A DNA stretch of 64,000 nucleotides from Prostheceraeus crozeri. Its lineage: Eukaryota; Platyhelminthes; Polycladida; Euryleptidae. The stretch spans positions 167,565-231,564 of the forward strand of contig CAJQUW010007983.1 of NCBI GenBank assembly GCA_907163375.1, given 5' to 3'. Positions 47,400-62,145 of this stretch are shown one piece after another; the first letter of the stretch is position 1, and every line of letters begins with the position of its first letter. Under the pieces are notes generated by a model that was not told the origin of the DNA, made no database searches, and saw only the letters and a program-made list of their open reading frames with translations. A program made the translations under genes and the position numbers.

Positions 47400-50150
47400 G
47401 ACCTACTGTCAGAATGTCTCACGGCCTAGTCAGACCTACTGTCAGAATCTCTCACAACCCAGTCAGACCTGCTGTCAGAATCTCTGCCAGCCTAGTCAGA
47501 CCTACTGTCAGAATCTCTCGCAAAATAGTCAGACCTACTGTCAGAATCTTTCCCAGCCTAGTCAGACCTACTGTCAGAATCTCTCCCAGCCTAGTCAGAC
47601 CTACTGTCAGAATCTCTCCCAGCCTAGTCAGACCTACTGTCAGAATCTCTCCCAGCCTAGTCAGACCTACTGTCAGAATCTCTCCCAGCATAGTCAGACC
47701 TACTGTCAGAATCTCTCACAGCCTAGTCAGACCTACTGTCTGAATCCCTCCCAGTGTAGTCAGACCTACTGTCTGAATCTCTCCCAGCATAGTCAGACCT
47801 ACTGTCTGAACCTCTCCCAGCATAGTCAGACCTACTGTCAGAAACTCTCCCAGCCTAGTCAGACCTACTGTCAGAATCTCTCCCAGCCTAGTCAGACCTA
47901 CTGTCAGAATCTTTCCCAGCATAGTCAGACCTACTGTCAGAATCTCTCCCAGCATAGTCAGACCTACTGTCTGAATCTCTCCCAGCATAGTCAGACCTAC
48001 TGTCAGAATCTCTCCCAGCCTAGTCAGACCTACTGTCAGAATCTCTCCCAGCATAGTCAGACCTACTGTCAGAATCTCTCCCAGCCTAGTCAGACCTACT
48101 GTCAGAATCTCTCCCAGCCTAGTCAGACCTACTGTCAGAATCTCTCCCAGAGTAGTCAGACCTACTGTCAGAATCTCTCCCAGCCTAGTCAGACATACTG
48201 TCAGAATCTCTCCCAGCATAGTCAGACCTACTGTCAGAATCTCTCCCAGCCTAGTCAGACCTACTGTCAGAATCTCTCCCAGCCTAGTCAGACCTACTGT
48301 CAGAATCTCTCCCAGCCTAGTCAGACCTACTGTCAGAATCTCTCACAGCCTAGTCAGACCTACTGTCAGAATCTCTCACAGCCTAGTCAGACCTACTGTC
48401 TGAACCTCTAACAGCCTAGTCAGAACTACTGTCAGAATCTCTCCCAGCCTAGTCAGACTTACTGTCAGAACCTCTCCCAGCATAGTCAGACCTACTGTCT
48501 GAACCTCTCCCAGCATAGTCAGACCTACTGTCAGAAACTCTCCCAGCCTAGTCAGACCTACTGTCAGAATCTCTCCCAGCCTAGTCAGACCTACTGTCAG
48601 AATCTCTCCCAGCATAGTCAGACCTACTGTCAGAATCTCTCCCAGCCTAGTCAGACCTACTGTCAGAATCTCTCCCAGCCTAGTCAGACCTACTGTCAGA
48701 ATCTCTCACAGCCTAGTCAGACCTACTGTCAGAATCTCTCCCAGCCTAGTCAGACCTACTGTCAGAATCTCTCCCAGCCTAGTCAGACCTACTGTCAGAA
48801 TCTCTCCCAGCCTAGTCAGACCTACTGTCAGAATCTCTCACAGCCTAGTCAGACCTACTGTCAGAATCTCTCACAGCCTAGTCAGACCTACTGTCAGAAT
48901 CTCTCACAGCCTAGTCAGACCTACTGTCAGAATCTCTCACAGCCTAGTCAGACCTACTGTCAGAATCTCTCACAGCCTAGTCAGACCTACTGTCAGAATC
49001 TCTCCCAGCATAGTCAGACCTACTGTCATAATCTCTCCCAGCATAGTCAGACCTACTGTCAGAATCTCTCCCAGCATAGTCAGACCTACTGTTAGAATCT
49101 CTCCCAGCCTAGTCAGACCTACTGTCAGAATCTCTCCCAACCTAGTCAAACCTACTGTCAGAATCTTTCCCAGAGTAGTCAGACCTACTGTCAGAATGTC
49201 TCCCAGCCTAGTCAGACCTACTGTCTGAACCTCTCCCAGCATAGAGCCTAGTCAGACCTACTGTCAGAATCTCTCCCAGCCTAGTCAGACCTACTGTCAG
49301 AATCTCTCACAGCATAGTCAGACCTACTGTCAGAATCTCTCCCAGCATAGTCAGACCTACTGTCATAATCTCTCCCAGCATAGTCAGACCTTCCTTCAGA
49401 ATCTCTCACAGCCTTGTCAGACCTACTGTCAGAATCTCTCCCAGCCTAGTCAGACCTACTGTCAGAATCTCTCCCAGCATAGTCAGACCTACTGTCAGAA
49501 TCTCTCCCAGCATAGTCAGACCTACTGTCAGAATCTCTCCCAGCCAAGTCAGACCTACTGTCAGAATCTCTCACAGCCTAGTCAGACCTACTGTCAGAAT
49601 CTCTCCCAGCCTAGTCAGACCTACTGTCAGAATCTCTCCCAGCATAGTCAGACCTACTGTCAGAATCTCTCCCAGCCAAGTCAGACCTACTGTCAGAATC
49701 TCTCACAGCCTAGTCAGACCTACTGTCAGAATCTCTCCCAGCATAGTCAGACCTACTGTCAGAATCTCTCCCAGCCTAGTCAAACCTACTGTCAGAATCT
49801 CTCCGAGCATAGTCAGACCTACTGTCAGAATCTCTCACAGCCTAATCAGACCTACTGTCCGAACCCCTCCCAGCCTAGTCAGACCTACTGTCAGAATCTC
49901 TCCCAGCTTAGTCAGACCTACTGTCAGAATCTCTCCCAGCCAAGTCAGACCTACTGTCAGAATCTCTCACAGCCTAGTCAGACCTACTGTCAGAATCTCT
50001 CCCAGCCTAGTCAGACCTACTGTCAGAATCTCTCCCAGCCTAGTCAGACCTACTGTCAGAATCTCTCCCAGCCTAGTCAGACCTACTGTCAGAATCTCTC
50101 CCAGCCTAGTCAGACATACTGTCAGAATCTCTCCCAGCTTAGTCTGACCT
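47400..50150 (+). repeat. Most uniform zone of the 33-bp array
   Basis: Long runs here, for example 48240-48400 and 48600-49010, repeat the consensus with almost no change except CTCCCAG versus CTCACAG. Units near 35-38 kb or 51-57 kb carry many more substitutions. This suggests recent local expansion or strong homogenisation. Confidence 0.6.
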
Positions 50151-50459
50151 ACTGTCAGAAACTCTCCCAGCCTAGTCAGACCTACAGTCAGAATCTCTCC
50201 CAGCCTAAACCAGACTTTACTGCAGGATTTCTCACAGCCTAGTCAGACCTTCCTTCAGAATTTCTCACAACCTAGTCAGACCTACTGTCAGAATCTCTCT
50301 CAGCCTAGTCAGACCTACTGTCAGAATCTCTCACAGCATGGTCATACCTACTGTCAGAATCTCTCACTGCCTAGTCAGACCTACTGTCAGAATCTCTCAC
50401 AGCCTAGTCAGACATACTGTCAGAATCTTTCCCAGCATAGTCAGACCTACTGTCAGAAT

Positions 50460-53400
50460 CTCTCACAGCCTAGTCAGAACTTCCTTCAGAATCTCTCACA
50501 ACCTAGTCAGACCTACTGTCAGAAGCTCTCCCAGCATAGTCAGACCTACTGTCTGAACCTCTCCCAGCATAGTCAGACCTTCTGTCAGAATCTCTCCCAC
50601 CATAGTCAGACCTACTGTCAGAATCTCTCCCAGCCTAGTCAGACCTTCCTCCAGAATCTCTCGCAAAATAGTCAGACCTACTGTCAGAATCTTTCCCAGC
50701 CTAGTCAGACCTACTGTTAGAATCTCTCCCAGCCTAGTCAGACCTACTGTTAGAATCTCTCCCAGCATAGTCAGACATACTGTCAGAATCTCTCCAATCA
50801 TAGTCAGACCTACTGTCAGAATCTCTCCCAGCATAGTGCAACCTTTTGTCAGAACCTCTCCAGAGTAGTCAGACCTACTGTCAGAATCTCTCCCAGCATA
50901 GTGCAACCTTCTGTCAGAACCTCTCCAGAGTAGTCAGACATACTGTCAGAATCTCTCCCAGCATAGTAAGACCTACTGTCAGAATCTCTCACAGCCTAGT
51001 CAGACATACTGTCAGAATCTCTCCCAGCCTAGTCAGACCTACTGTCATAATCTCTCACAACCTAGTCAGACCTATTGTCTGAACCTCTCCCAGCATAGTC
51101 AGACCTACTGTCCGAATCTCTCACATACTAGTCAGACCTTCCTTCAGAATCACGCGCAAAATAGTCAGACCTACTGTCAGAATCTTTCCCAGCCTAGTCA
51201 GACCTACTGTTAGAATCTCTCCCAGCCTAGTCAGACCTACTGTCTGAACATCTCCCAGCCTAGTCAGACCTACTGTCAGAATCTCTCGCAGCCTAGTCAG
51301 ATCTACTGTCAGAATCTCTCCCAGCCTAGTCAGATCTACTGTTAGAATCTCTCACAACCTAGTCAGACCTACTGTCTGAACCTCTAACAGTCTAGTCAGA
51401 ACTACTGTCAGAATCTCTCCCACCATAGTCAGACCTACTGTCAGAATCTCTCCCAGCCTAGTCAGACCATCTGTCAGAATCTCTCGCAGCCTAGTCAGAC
51501 CTACTGTCAGAATCTCTCACAGCCTAGTCAGACATACTGTCAGAATCTCTCCCAGCATAGTCAGACATACTGTCAGAATCTCTCCCAGCATAGTCAGACC
51601 TACTGTCAGAATCTCTCCCAGCATAGTGCAACCTTCTGTCAGAACCTCTCCAGAGTAGTCAGACCTACTGTCAGAATCTCTCCCAGCCTAGTCAGACCTT
51701 CCTTCAGAATCTCTCACAGCCTAGTCAGACCTGCTGTCAGAATCTCTCCCAGCATAGTCAGACCTACTGTCAGAATCTCTCCCAGCCTAAATCAGACTTT
51801 CCTTCAGAATGTCTCACAGCCTAGTCAGACCTTCCTTCAGAATTTCTCACAACCTAGTCAGACCTACTGTCAGAATCTCTCTCAGCCTAGTCAGACCTAC
51901 TGTCAGAATCTCCCACAGCCTAGTCAGACCTACTGTCAGAATCTTTCACAGCCTAGTCAGACCTACTGTCAGAATCTCTCACAGCCTAGTAAGACATACT
52001 GTCAGAATCTCTCCCAGCCTAGTCAGACCTACTGTCAGAATCTCTCCCAGCCTAGTCAGACCTACTGTCAGAATCTCTCCCAGCATAGTCAGACCTACTG
52101 TCAGAATCTCTCTCAGCATAGTCAACCTCCTGTCAGAATCTCTCCCACCCTAGTCAGACCTACTGTCAGAATCTCTCACAGCCTAGTCAGACATACTGTC
52201 AGAATCTCTACCAGCATAGTCAGACCTACTGTCAGAATCTCTCCCAGCCTAGTCAGAACTTCCTTCAGAATCTCTCACAACCTAGTCAGACCTACTGTCA
52301 GAAGCTCTCCCAGCATAGTCAGACCTACTGTCAGAATCTCTCCCAGCCTAGTCAGACCTACTGTCAGAATCTCTCCCAGCCTAAATCAGACTTTCCTTCA
52401 GAATGTCTCACAGCCTAGTCAGACCTTCCTTCAGAATTTCTCACAACCTAGTCAGACCTACTGTCAGAATCTCTCTCAGCCTAGTCAGACCTACTGTCAG
52501 AATCTCTCACAGCATAGTCAGACATACTGTCAGAATCTCTCCCAGCATAGTCAGACCTACTATCAGAATCTCTCACAGCCTAGTCAGACATACTGTCAGA
52601 ATCTCTCACAGCCTAGTAAGACATACTGTCAGAATCTCTCCCAGCCTAGTCAGACCTACTGTCAGAATCACTCCCAGCCTAGTCAGACCTACTGTCAGAA
52701 TCTCTCCAAGAATAGTCAGACCTGCTGTCAGAATCTCTCCCAGCATAGTCAGACCTACTGTCAGAATCTCTCCCAGGCTAAATCAGACTTTCCTTCAGAA
52801 TGTTTCACAGTCTAGTCAGACCTTCCTTCAGAATTTCTCAAAACCTAGTCAGACCTACTGTCAGAATCTCTCTCAGCCTAGTCAGACCTACTGTCAGAAT
52901 CTCTCACAGCCTAGTCAGACATACTGTCAGAATCTCTCCCAGCATAGTCAGACCTACTGTCAGAATCTCTCACAGCCTAGTCAGACCTACTGTCCGAACC
53001 CCTCCCAGCCTAGTCAGACCTACGGTTAGAATCTCTCGCAGCCTAGTCGGATCTACTGTCAGAATCTCTCCCAGCCTAGTCAGACCTACTGTTAGAATCT
53101 CTCACAACCTGGTCAGGCCAACTGTCTGAACCTCTAACAGCCTAGTCAGAACTACTGTCAGAATCTCTCCCACCATAGTCAGACCTACTGTCAGAATCTC
53201 TCCCAGCCCAGTCAGACCTACTGTCAGAATCTCTCGCAGCCTAGTCAGACCTACTGTCAGAATCTCTCACAGCCTAGTCAGACATACTGTCAGAATCTCT
53301 CCCAGCATAGTCAGACCTACTGTCAGAAACTCTCCCAGCCTAGTCAGACCTACTGTCAGAATCTCTCCCAGCCTAGTCAGACATACTGTCAGAATCTCTC

Positions 53401-56400
53401 CCAGCATAGTCAGACCTACTGTCAGAATCTCTCCCAGCATAGTGCAACCTTCTGTCAGAACCTCTCCAGAGTAGTCAGACCTGCTGTCAGAATCTCTCCC
53501 AGCCTAGTAAGACCTTCCTTTAGAATCTCTCGCAACCTAGTCAGACCTACTGTCAGAATCTCTCCCAGCCTAGTCAGACCTACTGTCAGAATCTCTCACA
53601 GCCTAGTCAGAACTGCTGTCAGAATCTCTCCCGGCATAGTCAGACCTACTGTCAGAATCTCTCCCAGCCTAAACCAGACTTTACTTCAGGATTTCTCACA
53701 GCCTAGTCAGACCTTCCTTCAGAATTTCTCACAACCTAGTCAGACCTACTGTCAGAATCTCTCACAGCCTAGTCAGACCTACTGTCAGAATCTCTCACAG
53801 CCTAGTCAGACCTACTGTCAGAATCTCTCCCAGCATAGTCAGACCTACTGTCAGAATCTCTCCCAGCCTAGTCAGAACTTCCTTCAGAATCTCTCACAAC
53901 CTAGTCAGACCTACTGTCAGAAGCTCTCCCAGCATAGTCAGACCTACTGTCTGAACCTCTCCCAGCATAGTCAGACCTTCTGTCAGAATCTCTCCCACCA
54001 TAGTCAGACCTACTGTCAGAATCTCTCCCAGCCTAGTCAGACCTTCCTCCAGAATCTCTCGCAAAATAGTCAGACCTACTGTCAGAATCTTTCCCAGCCT
54101 AGTCAGACCTACTGTTAGAATCTCTCCCAGCCTAGTCAGACCTACTGTTAGAATCTCTCCCAGCATAGTCAGACATACTGTCAGAATCTCTCCCATCATA
54201 GTCAGACCTACTGTCAGAATCTCTCCCAGCATAGTGCAACCTTTTGTCAGAACCTCTCCAGAGTAGTCAGACCTACTGTCAGAATCTCTCCCAGCATAGT
54301 GCAACCTTCTGTCAGAACCTCTCCAGAGTAGTCAGACCTACTGTCAGAATCTCTCACAACCTAGTCAGCCCTTCCTTCACAATCTCTCGCAACCTAGTCA
54401 GACCTACTGTCAGAATCTCTCGCAACCTAGTCAGACCTACTGTCTGAACCTCTAACAGCCTAGTCAGAACTACTTTCAGAATCTCTCCCACCATAGTCAG
54501 ACCTACTGTCAGAATCTCTCCCAGCCCAGTCAGACCTACTGTGAGAATCTCTCGCAGCCTAGTCAGACCTACTGTCAGAATCTCTCGCAGCCTAGTCAGA
54601 CCTACTGTCAGAATCTCTCCCAGCCTAGTCTGACCTACTGTCAGAATCTCTCGCAACCTAGTCAGACCTACTGTCAGAATCTCTCCCAGCCTAGTCAGAC
54701 CTACTGTCAGAATCTCTCCCAGCATAGTCAGACCTGCTGTCAGAATCTCTCCCAGCATAGTCAGACCTACTGTCAGAATCTCTCCCAGCCTAAATCAGAC
54801 TTTCCTTCAGAATGTCTCACAGCCTAGTCAGACCTTCCTTCAGAATTTCTCACAACCTAGTCAGACCTACTGTCTGAATCTTTGTCAGCCTAGTCACACC
54901 TACTGTCAGAATCTCTCACAGCCTAGTCAGACATACTGTCAGAATCTCTCTCTGCATAGTCAGACCTAATGTCAGAATCTCTCACAGCATAGTCAGACCT
55001 ACTGTCAGAATCTCTCCCAGCCTTGTCAGAACTTCCTTCAGAATCTCTCACAACCTAGTCAGACCTACTGTCTGAACCTCTCCCAGCATAGTCAGACCTT
55101 CTGTCAGAATCTCTCCCACCATAGTCAGACCTACTGTCAGAATCTCTCCCAGCCTAGTCAGACCTTCCTTCAGAATCTCTCGCAAAATAGTCAGACCTAC
55201 TGTCAGAATCTTTCCCAGCCTAGTCAGACCTACTGTTAGAATCTCTCCCAGCCTAGTCAGACCTACTGCCTGAACCTCTCCCATCATAGTCAGACCTACT
55301 GTTGGAATCTCTCCCAGCCTAGTCAGATCTACTGTCAGAATCTCTCCCTGCCTAGTCAGACCTACTGTTAGAATCTCTCACAACCAAGTCAGACCAACTG
55401 TCTGAACCTCTAACAGCCTAGTCAGAACTACTGTCAGAATCTCTCCCAGCATAGTCAGACCTACTGTCAGAAACTCTCCCAGCCTAGTCAGACCTACAGT
55501 CAGAATCTCTCCCAGCATAGTCAGACATACTGTCAGAATCTCTCCCAGCATAGTCAGACCTACTGTCAGAATCTCTCCCAGCATAGTGCAACCTTCTGTC
55601 AGAACCTCTCCAGAGTAGTCAGACCTACTGCCAGAATCTCTCCCAGCCTAGTCAGACCTTCCTTCAGAATCTCTCGCAACCTAGTCAGACCTACTGTCAG
55701 AATCTCTCCCAGCCTAGTCAGACCTACTGTCAGAATCTCTCACAGCCTAGTCAGACCTACTGTCAGAATCTCTCCCAGCATAGTCAGACCTACTGTCAGA
55801 ATCTCTCCCAGCCTAAATCAGACTTTCCTTCAGAATGTCTCACAGCCGAGTCAGACCTTCCTTCAGAATCTCTCACAACCTAGTCAGACCTACTTTCAGA
55901 ATCTCTCTCAGCCTAGTTAGACCTACTGTCAGAATCTCTCACAGCCTGGTCAGACATACTGTCAGAATCTCTCCCAGCATAGTCAGACATACTGTCAGAG
56001 TCTCTCCCAGCCTAGTCAGACATACTGTCTGAACCTCTCCCAGCCTAGTCAGACCTACTGTTAGAATCTCTCGCAGCCTAGTCAGATCTACTGTCAGAAT
56101 CTCTCCCAGCCTAGTCAGACCTACTGTTAGAATCTCTCACAACCTAGTCAGACCAACTGTCTGAACCTCTAACAGCCTAGTCAGAACTACTGTCAGAATC
56201 TCTCCCACCATAGTCAGACCTACTGTCAGAATCTCTCCCAGCCTAGTCAGACCTACTGTCAGAATCTCTCGCAGCCTAGTCAGACATACTGTCAGAGTCT
56301 CTCCCAGCCTAGTCAGACATACTGTCTGAACCTCTCCCAGCCTAGTCAGACCTACTGTTAGAATCTCTCGCAGCCTAGTCAGATCTACTGTCAGAATCTC

Positions 56401-57240
56401 TCCCAGCCTAGTCAGACCTACTGTCAGAATCTCTCCCAGCATTGTGCAACCTTCTGTCAGAACCTCTCCAGAGTAGTCAGACCTACTGTCAGAATCTCTC
56501 CCCGCCTAGTCAGACCTTCTTTCAGAATCTCTCGCAACCTAGTCAGACCTACTGTCAGAATCTCTCCCAGCCTAGTCAGACCTACTGTCAGAATCTCTCA
56601 CAGCCTAGTCAGACATGCTGTCAGAATCTCTCCCAGCATAGTCAGACCTACTGTCAGAATCTCTCCCAGCCTAAATCAGACTTTCCTTCAGGATGTCTCA
56701 CAGCCTAGTCAGACCTTCCTTCAGAATTTCTCACACCCTAGTCAGACCTACTGTCAGAATCTCTCACAGCATGGTCATACCTACTGTCAGAATCTCTCAC
56801 AGCCTAGTCAGACCTACTGTCAGAATCTCTCACAGCCTAGTCAGACATACTGTCAGAATCTCTCCCAGCATAGTCAGACCTACTGTCAGAATCTCTCCCA
56901 GCCTAGTCAGAACTTCCTTCAGAATCTCTCACAACCTAGTCAGTATTACTTTCAGAATCTCTCCCAGCCTAGTCAGACCTTCCTCCAGAATCTCTCGCAA
57001 AATAGTCAGACCTACTGTCAGAATCTTTCCCAACCTAGTCAGACCTACTGTTAGAATCTCTCCCAGCCTAGTCAGACCTACTGTTAGAATCTCTCCCAGC
57101 ATAGTCAGACATACTGTCAGAATCTCTCCCATCATAGTCAGACCTACTGTCAGAATCTCTCCCAGCATAGTGCAACCTTTTGTCAGAACCTCTCCAGAGT
57201 AGTCAGACCTACTGTCAGAATCTCTCCCCGCATAGTGCAA
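50460..57240 (+). repeat. Higher-order copies inside the 33-bp array
   Basis: An irregular block with the odd-length unit GCAACCTTTTGTCAGAACC, then CTCCAGAGTAG, recurs at about 50848, 54238 and 57172. The first two copies are part of blocks offset by 3398 bp and differ at very few positions over at least 400 bp. A second marker unit (AAATCAGACTTTCCTTCAG, or AAACCAGACTTTAC) occurs at 35346, 37786, 39068, 50206, 51789, 52383, 52780, 53671, 54792, 55815, 56673 and (altered) 61668. Most spacings are within a base of a multiple of 33. Confidence 0.75.
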
Positions 57241-60200
57241 CCTTCTGTCAGAACCTCTCCAGAGTAGTCAGACCTACTGTCAGAATCTCTCCCAGCCTAG
57301 TCAGCCCTTCCTTCACAATCTCTCGCAACCTAGTCAGACCTACTGTCAGAATCTCTCACAACCTAGTCAGACCTACTGTCTGAACCTCTAACAGCCTAGT
57401 CAGACCTACTGTCAGAATCTCTCCCAGCATAGTCAGACCTACTGTCAGAATCTTTCCCAGTCAGACCTACTATTAGAATCTCTCGCAGCCCAGTCAGACC
57501 TACTATCTAAATCTCTCCCAGCCTAGTCAGACCTACTGTCAGAATCCCTCCCAGCATAGTCAGACCTACTGTCAGAATCTCTCCCATCATAGTCAGACCT
57601 ACTGTCAGAATCTCTCCCAGCCTAGTCAGACCTACTGTCAGAATCTCTCACAGCCTAGTCAGACATACTGTCAGAATCTCTCTCTGCATAGTCAGACCTA
57701 ATGTCGGAATCTCTCACAGCCTAGTCAGACATACTGTCAGAATCTCTCCCAGCAGAGTCAGACCTACTGTCAGAATCTCTCCCAGCCTTGTCAGAACTTC
57801 CTTCAGAATCTCTCACAACCTAGTCAGACCTACTGTCTGAACCTCTCCCAGCATAGTCAGACCTTCTGTCAGAATCTCTCCCACCATAGTCAGACCTACT
57901 GTCAGAATCTCTCCCAGCCTAGTCAGATCTTCCTTCAGAATCTCTCGCAAAATAGTCAGACCTACTGTCAGAATCTTTCCCAGCCTAGTCAGACCTACTG
58001 TTAGAATCTCTCCCAGCCTAGTCAGACCTACTGTCTGAACCTCTCCCAGCATAGTCAGACCTACTGTTGGAATCTCTCCCAGCCTAGTCAGATCTACTGT
58101 CAGAATCTCTCCCAGCCTAGTCAGACCTACTGTTAGAATCTCTCACAACCAAGTCAGACCAACTGTCTGAACCTCTAACAGCCTAGTCAGAACTACTGTC
58201 AGAACCTCTCCCACCATAGTCAGACCTACTGTCAGAATCTCTCCCAGCCCAGTCAGACCTACTGTCAGAATCTCTCGCAGCCTAGTCAGACCTACTGTCA
58301 GAATCTCTCACAGCCTAGTCAGACATACTGTCAGAATCTCTCCCAGCATAGTCAGACCTACTGTCAGAATCTCTCCCAGCCTAGTCAGACCTACTGTCAG
58401 AATCTCTCCCAGCATAGTCAGACCTACTGTCAGAATCTCTCCCAGCATAGTCAGACCTACTGTCAGAATCTCTCCCAGCATAGTGCAACCTTCTGTCAGA
58501 ACCTCTCCAGAGTAGTCAGACCTACTGTCAGAATCTCTCCCAGCCTAGTCAGACCTTCCTTCAGAATCTCTCGCAACCTATTCAGACCTACTGTCAGAAT
58601 CTCTCCCAGCCTAGTCAGACCTACTGTCAGAATCTCTCACAGCCTAGTCAGACCTACTGTCAGATTCTCTCACAGCCTAGTCAGACCTACTGTCAGAATC
58701 TCTCCCAGCCTAGTCAGACCTACTGTCAGAATCTCTCCCAGCATAGTCAGACCTACTGTCAGAATCGCTCAAAGCCTAGTCAGACCTACTGTCAGAATCT
58801 CTCACAGCCTAGTCAGACCTACTGTCTGAACCTCTAACAGCCTAGTCAGAACTACTGTCAGAATCTCTCCCAGCCTAGTCAGACCTACTGTCAGAATCTC
58901 TCCCAGCATAGTCAGACCTACTATCTAAATCTCTCCCATCATAGTCAGACCTACTGTCATAATCTCTCCCAGCCTAGTCAGACCTACTGTCTGAATCTCT
59001 CCCAGCCTAGTCAGACCCACTGTTAGAATCTCTCGCAGCCTAGTCAGATCTACTGTCAGAATCTCTCCCAGCCTAGTCAGACCTACTGTTAGAATCTCTC
59101 ACAACCTAGTCAGACCTACTATTAGAGTCTCTCACAGCCTAGTCAGACCTACTGTCAGAATCTCTCACAGCCTAGTCAGACCTACTGTCAGAATCTCTCC
59201 CACCATAGTCAGACCTACTGACAGAATCTCTCCCAGCCTAGTCAGACCTACTGTCAGAATCTCTAACAGCCTAGTCAGACATACTGTTAGAATCTCTCAC
59301 AACCTAGTCAGACCTACAGTCCGAACCTCTAACAGCCTAGTCAGACCTACTGTCTGAATCTCTCACAGCCTAGTTAGACCTACTATCTGAACCTCTCCCA
59401 GCATAGTCAGACCTATTGTTAGAATCTATCACAACCTAGTCAGACCTACTGTCAGAATCTTTCCCAGTCAGACCTACTATTAGAATCTCTCGCAGCCTAG
59501 TCAGACCGACTGTCAGAATCCCTCCCAGCATAGTCAGACCTACTATCTAAATCTCTCCCAGCATAGTCAGACCTACTGTCTGAACCTCTCCCAGCATAGT
59601 CAGACCTACTGTCAGAATCTCTCCCAGCTTAGTCAGACCTACTGTCAGAATCTCACACAGCCTAGTCAGACCTACTGTCAGAATGTCTCACGGCCTAGTC
59701 AGACCTACTGTCAGAATCTCTCACAACCCAGTCAGACCTGCTGTCAGAATCTCTTCCAGCCTAGTCAGACCTACTGTTAGAATCTCTCCCAGCCTAGTCA
59801 GACCTACTGTCTGAACTTCTCCCAGCCTACTTAGACCTACTGTCAGAATCTCTCCCAGCCTAGTCAGACCTACTGTCAGAATCTCTCACAGCCTAGTCAG
59901 ACCTACTGTCAGAATCTCTCACAACCTAGTCAGACCTACTGTCTGAACCTCTAACAGCCTAGTCAGACCTACTGTCAGAATCTCTCCCACCATAGTCAGA
60001 CCTACTGTCAGAATCTTTCCCAGTCAGACCTACTATTAGAATCTCTCGCAGCCTAGTCAGACCTACTGTCAGAATCTCTCCCAGCCTAGTCAGACATACT
60101 GTTAGAATCTCTCCCAGCATAGTCAGACCTACTGTCAGAATCTCTCCCAGCGTAGTACAACCTTCTGTTAGAACGTCTCCCAGAGTAGTCAGACCTACTG

Positions 60201-62145
60201 TCAGAATCTCTCCCAGCCTAGTCAGACATACTGTCAGAATCTCTCCCAGCATAGTCAGACATACTGTCAGAATCTTTCCCAGCATAGTCAGACCTACTGT
60301 CTGAACCTCTCCCAGCATAGTCAGACCTACTGTCAGAATCTGTCACAACCTAGTCAGACCTACTGTCAGAATCTCTCACAGCCTAGTCAGACCTACTGTC
60401 AGAATCTCTCACAGCCTAGTCAGACCTACTGTCAGAATCTCTCCCAGCCTAGTCAGACCTACTGTCAGAATCTCTCCCAGCCTAGTCAGACCTACTGTCA
60501 GAATCTCTCCCAGCATAGTCAACCTTTTGTCAGAACCTCTCACAACCTAGTCAGACCTACTGTCAGAATCTCTCCCAGCATAGTGCAACCTTCTGTCAGA
60601 ACCTCTCCAGAGTAGTCAGACCTACTGTCAGAATCTCTCCCAGCCTAGTCAGACCTACTGTCAGAATCTCTCCCAGCCTAGTCAGACCTACTGTCAGAAT
60701 CTCTCCCAGCCTAGTCAGACCTACTGTCAGAATCTCTCACAGCCTAGTAAGACATACTGTCAGAATCTCTCCCAGCATAGTCAGACCTACTGTCAGAATC
60801 TCTCCCAGCCTAGTCAGACCTTCCTCCAGAATCTCTCAAAAAATAGTCAGACCTACTGTCAGAATCTCTCACAGCCTAGTCGGACCTACTGTCTGAACCT
60901 CTACCAGCCTAGTCAGACCTACTGTCAGAATCTCTCACAGCCTAGTCAGACATACTGTCAGAATCTCTCCCAGCATAGTCAGACCTACTGTTAGAATCTC
61001 TCCCACCTAGTCAGACCTACTGTCTGAACCTCTCCCAGCATATTCAGACCTACTGTTAGAATCTCTCGCAGCCTAGTCAGACCTACTGTCGGAATCTCTC
61101 GCAGCCTAGTCAGACCTACTGTCAGAATCTCTCCCAGCCTAGTCAGACCTACTGTCAGAATCTCTCGCATACGAGTCAGACCTACTGTCAGAATCTCTCC
61201 CAGCAAAGTCAGACCTACTGACAGATTCTCTCGCAGCCTAGTCAGACCTACTGTCAGAATCTCTCACAGCCTAGTCGGACATACTGTCAGAATCTCTCCC
61301 AGCATAGTCAGACCTACTGTCAGAAACTCTCCCAGCATAGTCACACCTACTGTCAGAATCTCTCCCAGCATAGTCAGACATACTGTCAGAATCTCTCCCA
61401 GCACAGTCAGACCTACTGTCAGAATCTCTCCCAGCATTGTGCAACCTTCTGTCAGAACCTCTCCAGAGTAGTCAGACCTACTGTCAGAATCTGTCCCTGC
61501 CTAGTCAGACCTTCCTTCAGAATCTCTCGCAACCTAGTCAGACCTACTGTCAGAATCTGTCCCAGCCTAGTCAGACTTACTGTCAGAATCTCTCACAGCC
61601 TAGTCAGACATGCTGTCAGAATCTCTCCTTGCATAGTCAGACCTACTGTCAGAATCTCTCCCAGCCTACATCAGACTTTCCTTCAGGATGTCTCACAGCC
61701 TAGTCAGACCTTCCTTCAGAATTTCTCACAACCTAGTCAGACCTACTGTCAGAATCTCTCCCATCATAGTCAACCTACTGTCAGAATCTCTCTCAGCCTA
61801 GTCAGACCTACTGTCAGAATCTCTCACAGCCTAGTCAGACCTACTGTCAGAATCTCTCACAGCCTAGTCAGACATACTGTCAGAATCTCTCCCAGCATAG
61901 TCAGACCTACTGTCAGAATATCTCCCAGCCTAGTCAGAACTTCCTTCAGAATCTCTCATAAACTAGTCAGACCTACTTTCAGAAGCTCTCCCAGCATAGT
62001 CAGACCTACTGTCTGAACCTCTCCCAGCATTGTCAGACCTTCTGTCAGAATCTCTCCCACCATAGTCAGACCTACTGTCAGAATCTCTCCCAGCCTAGTC
62101 AGACCTACTGTCAGAATCTCTCCCAGCCTAGTCAGACCTACTGTC

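Noticed and set aside
34604-62100. Long frames up to 220 codons made of SQPSQTYCQNL, LVRPTVRISHS or LGEILTVGLTR repeats
   Set aside because: The 33-bp unit is divisible by three and stop-free in these frames by consensus. Frames are broken at 32-bp units without any sign of selection.
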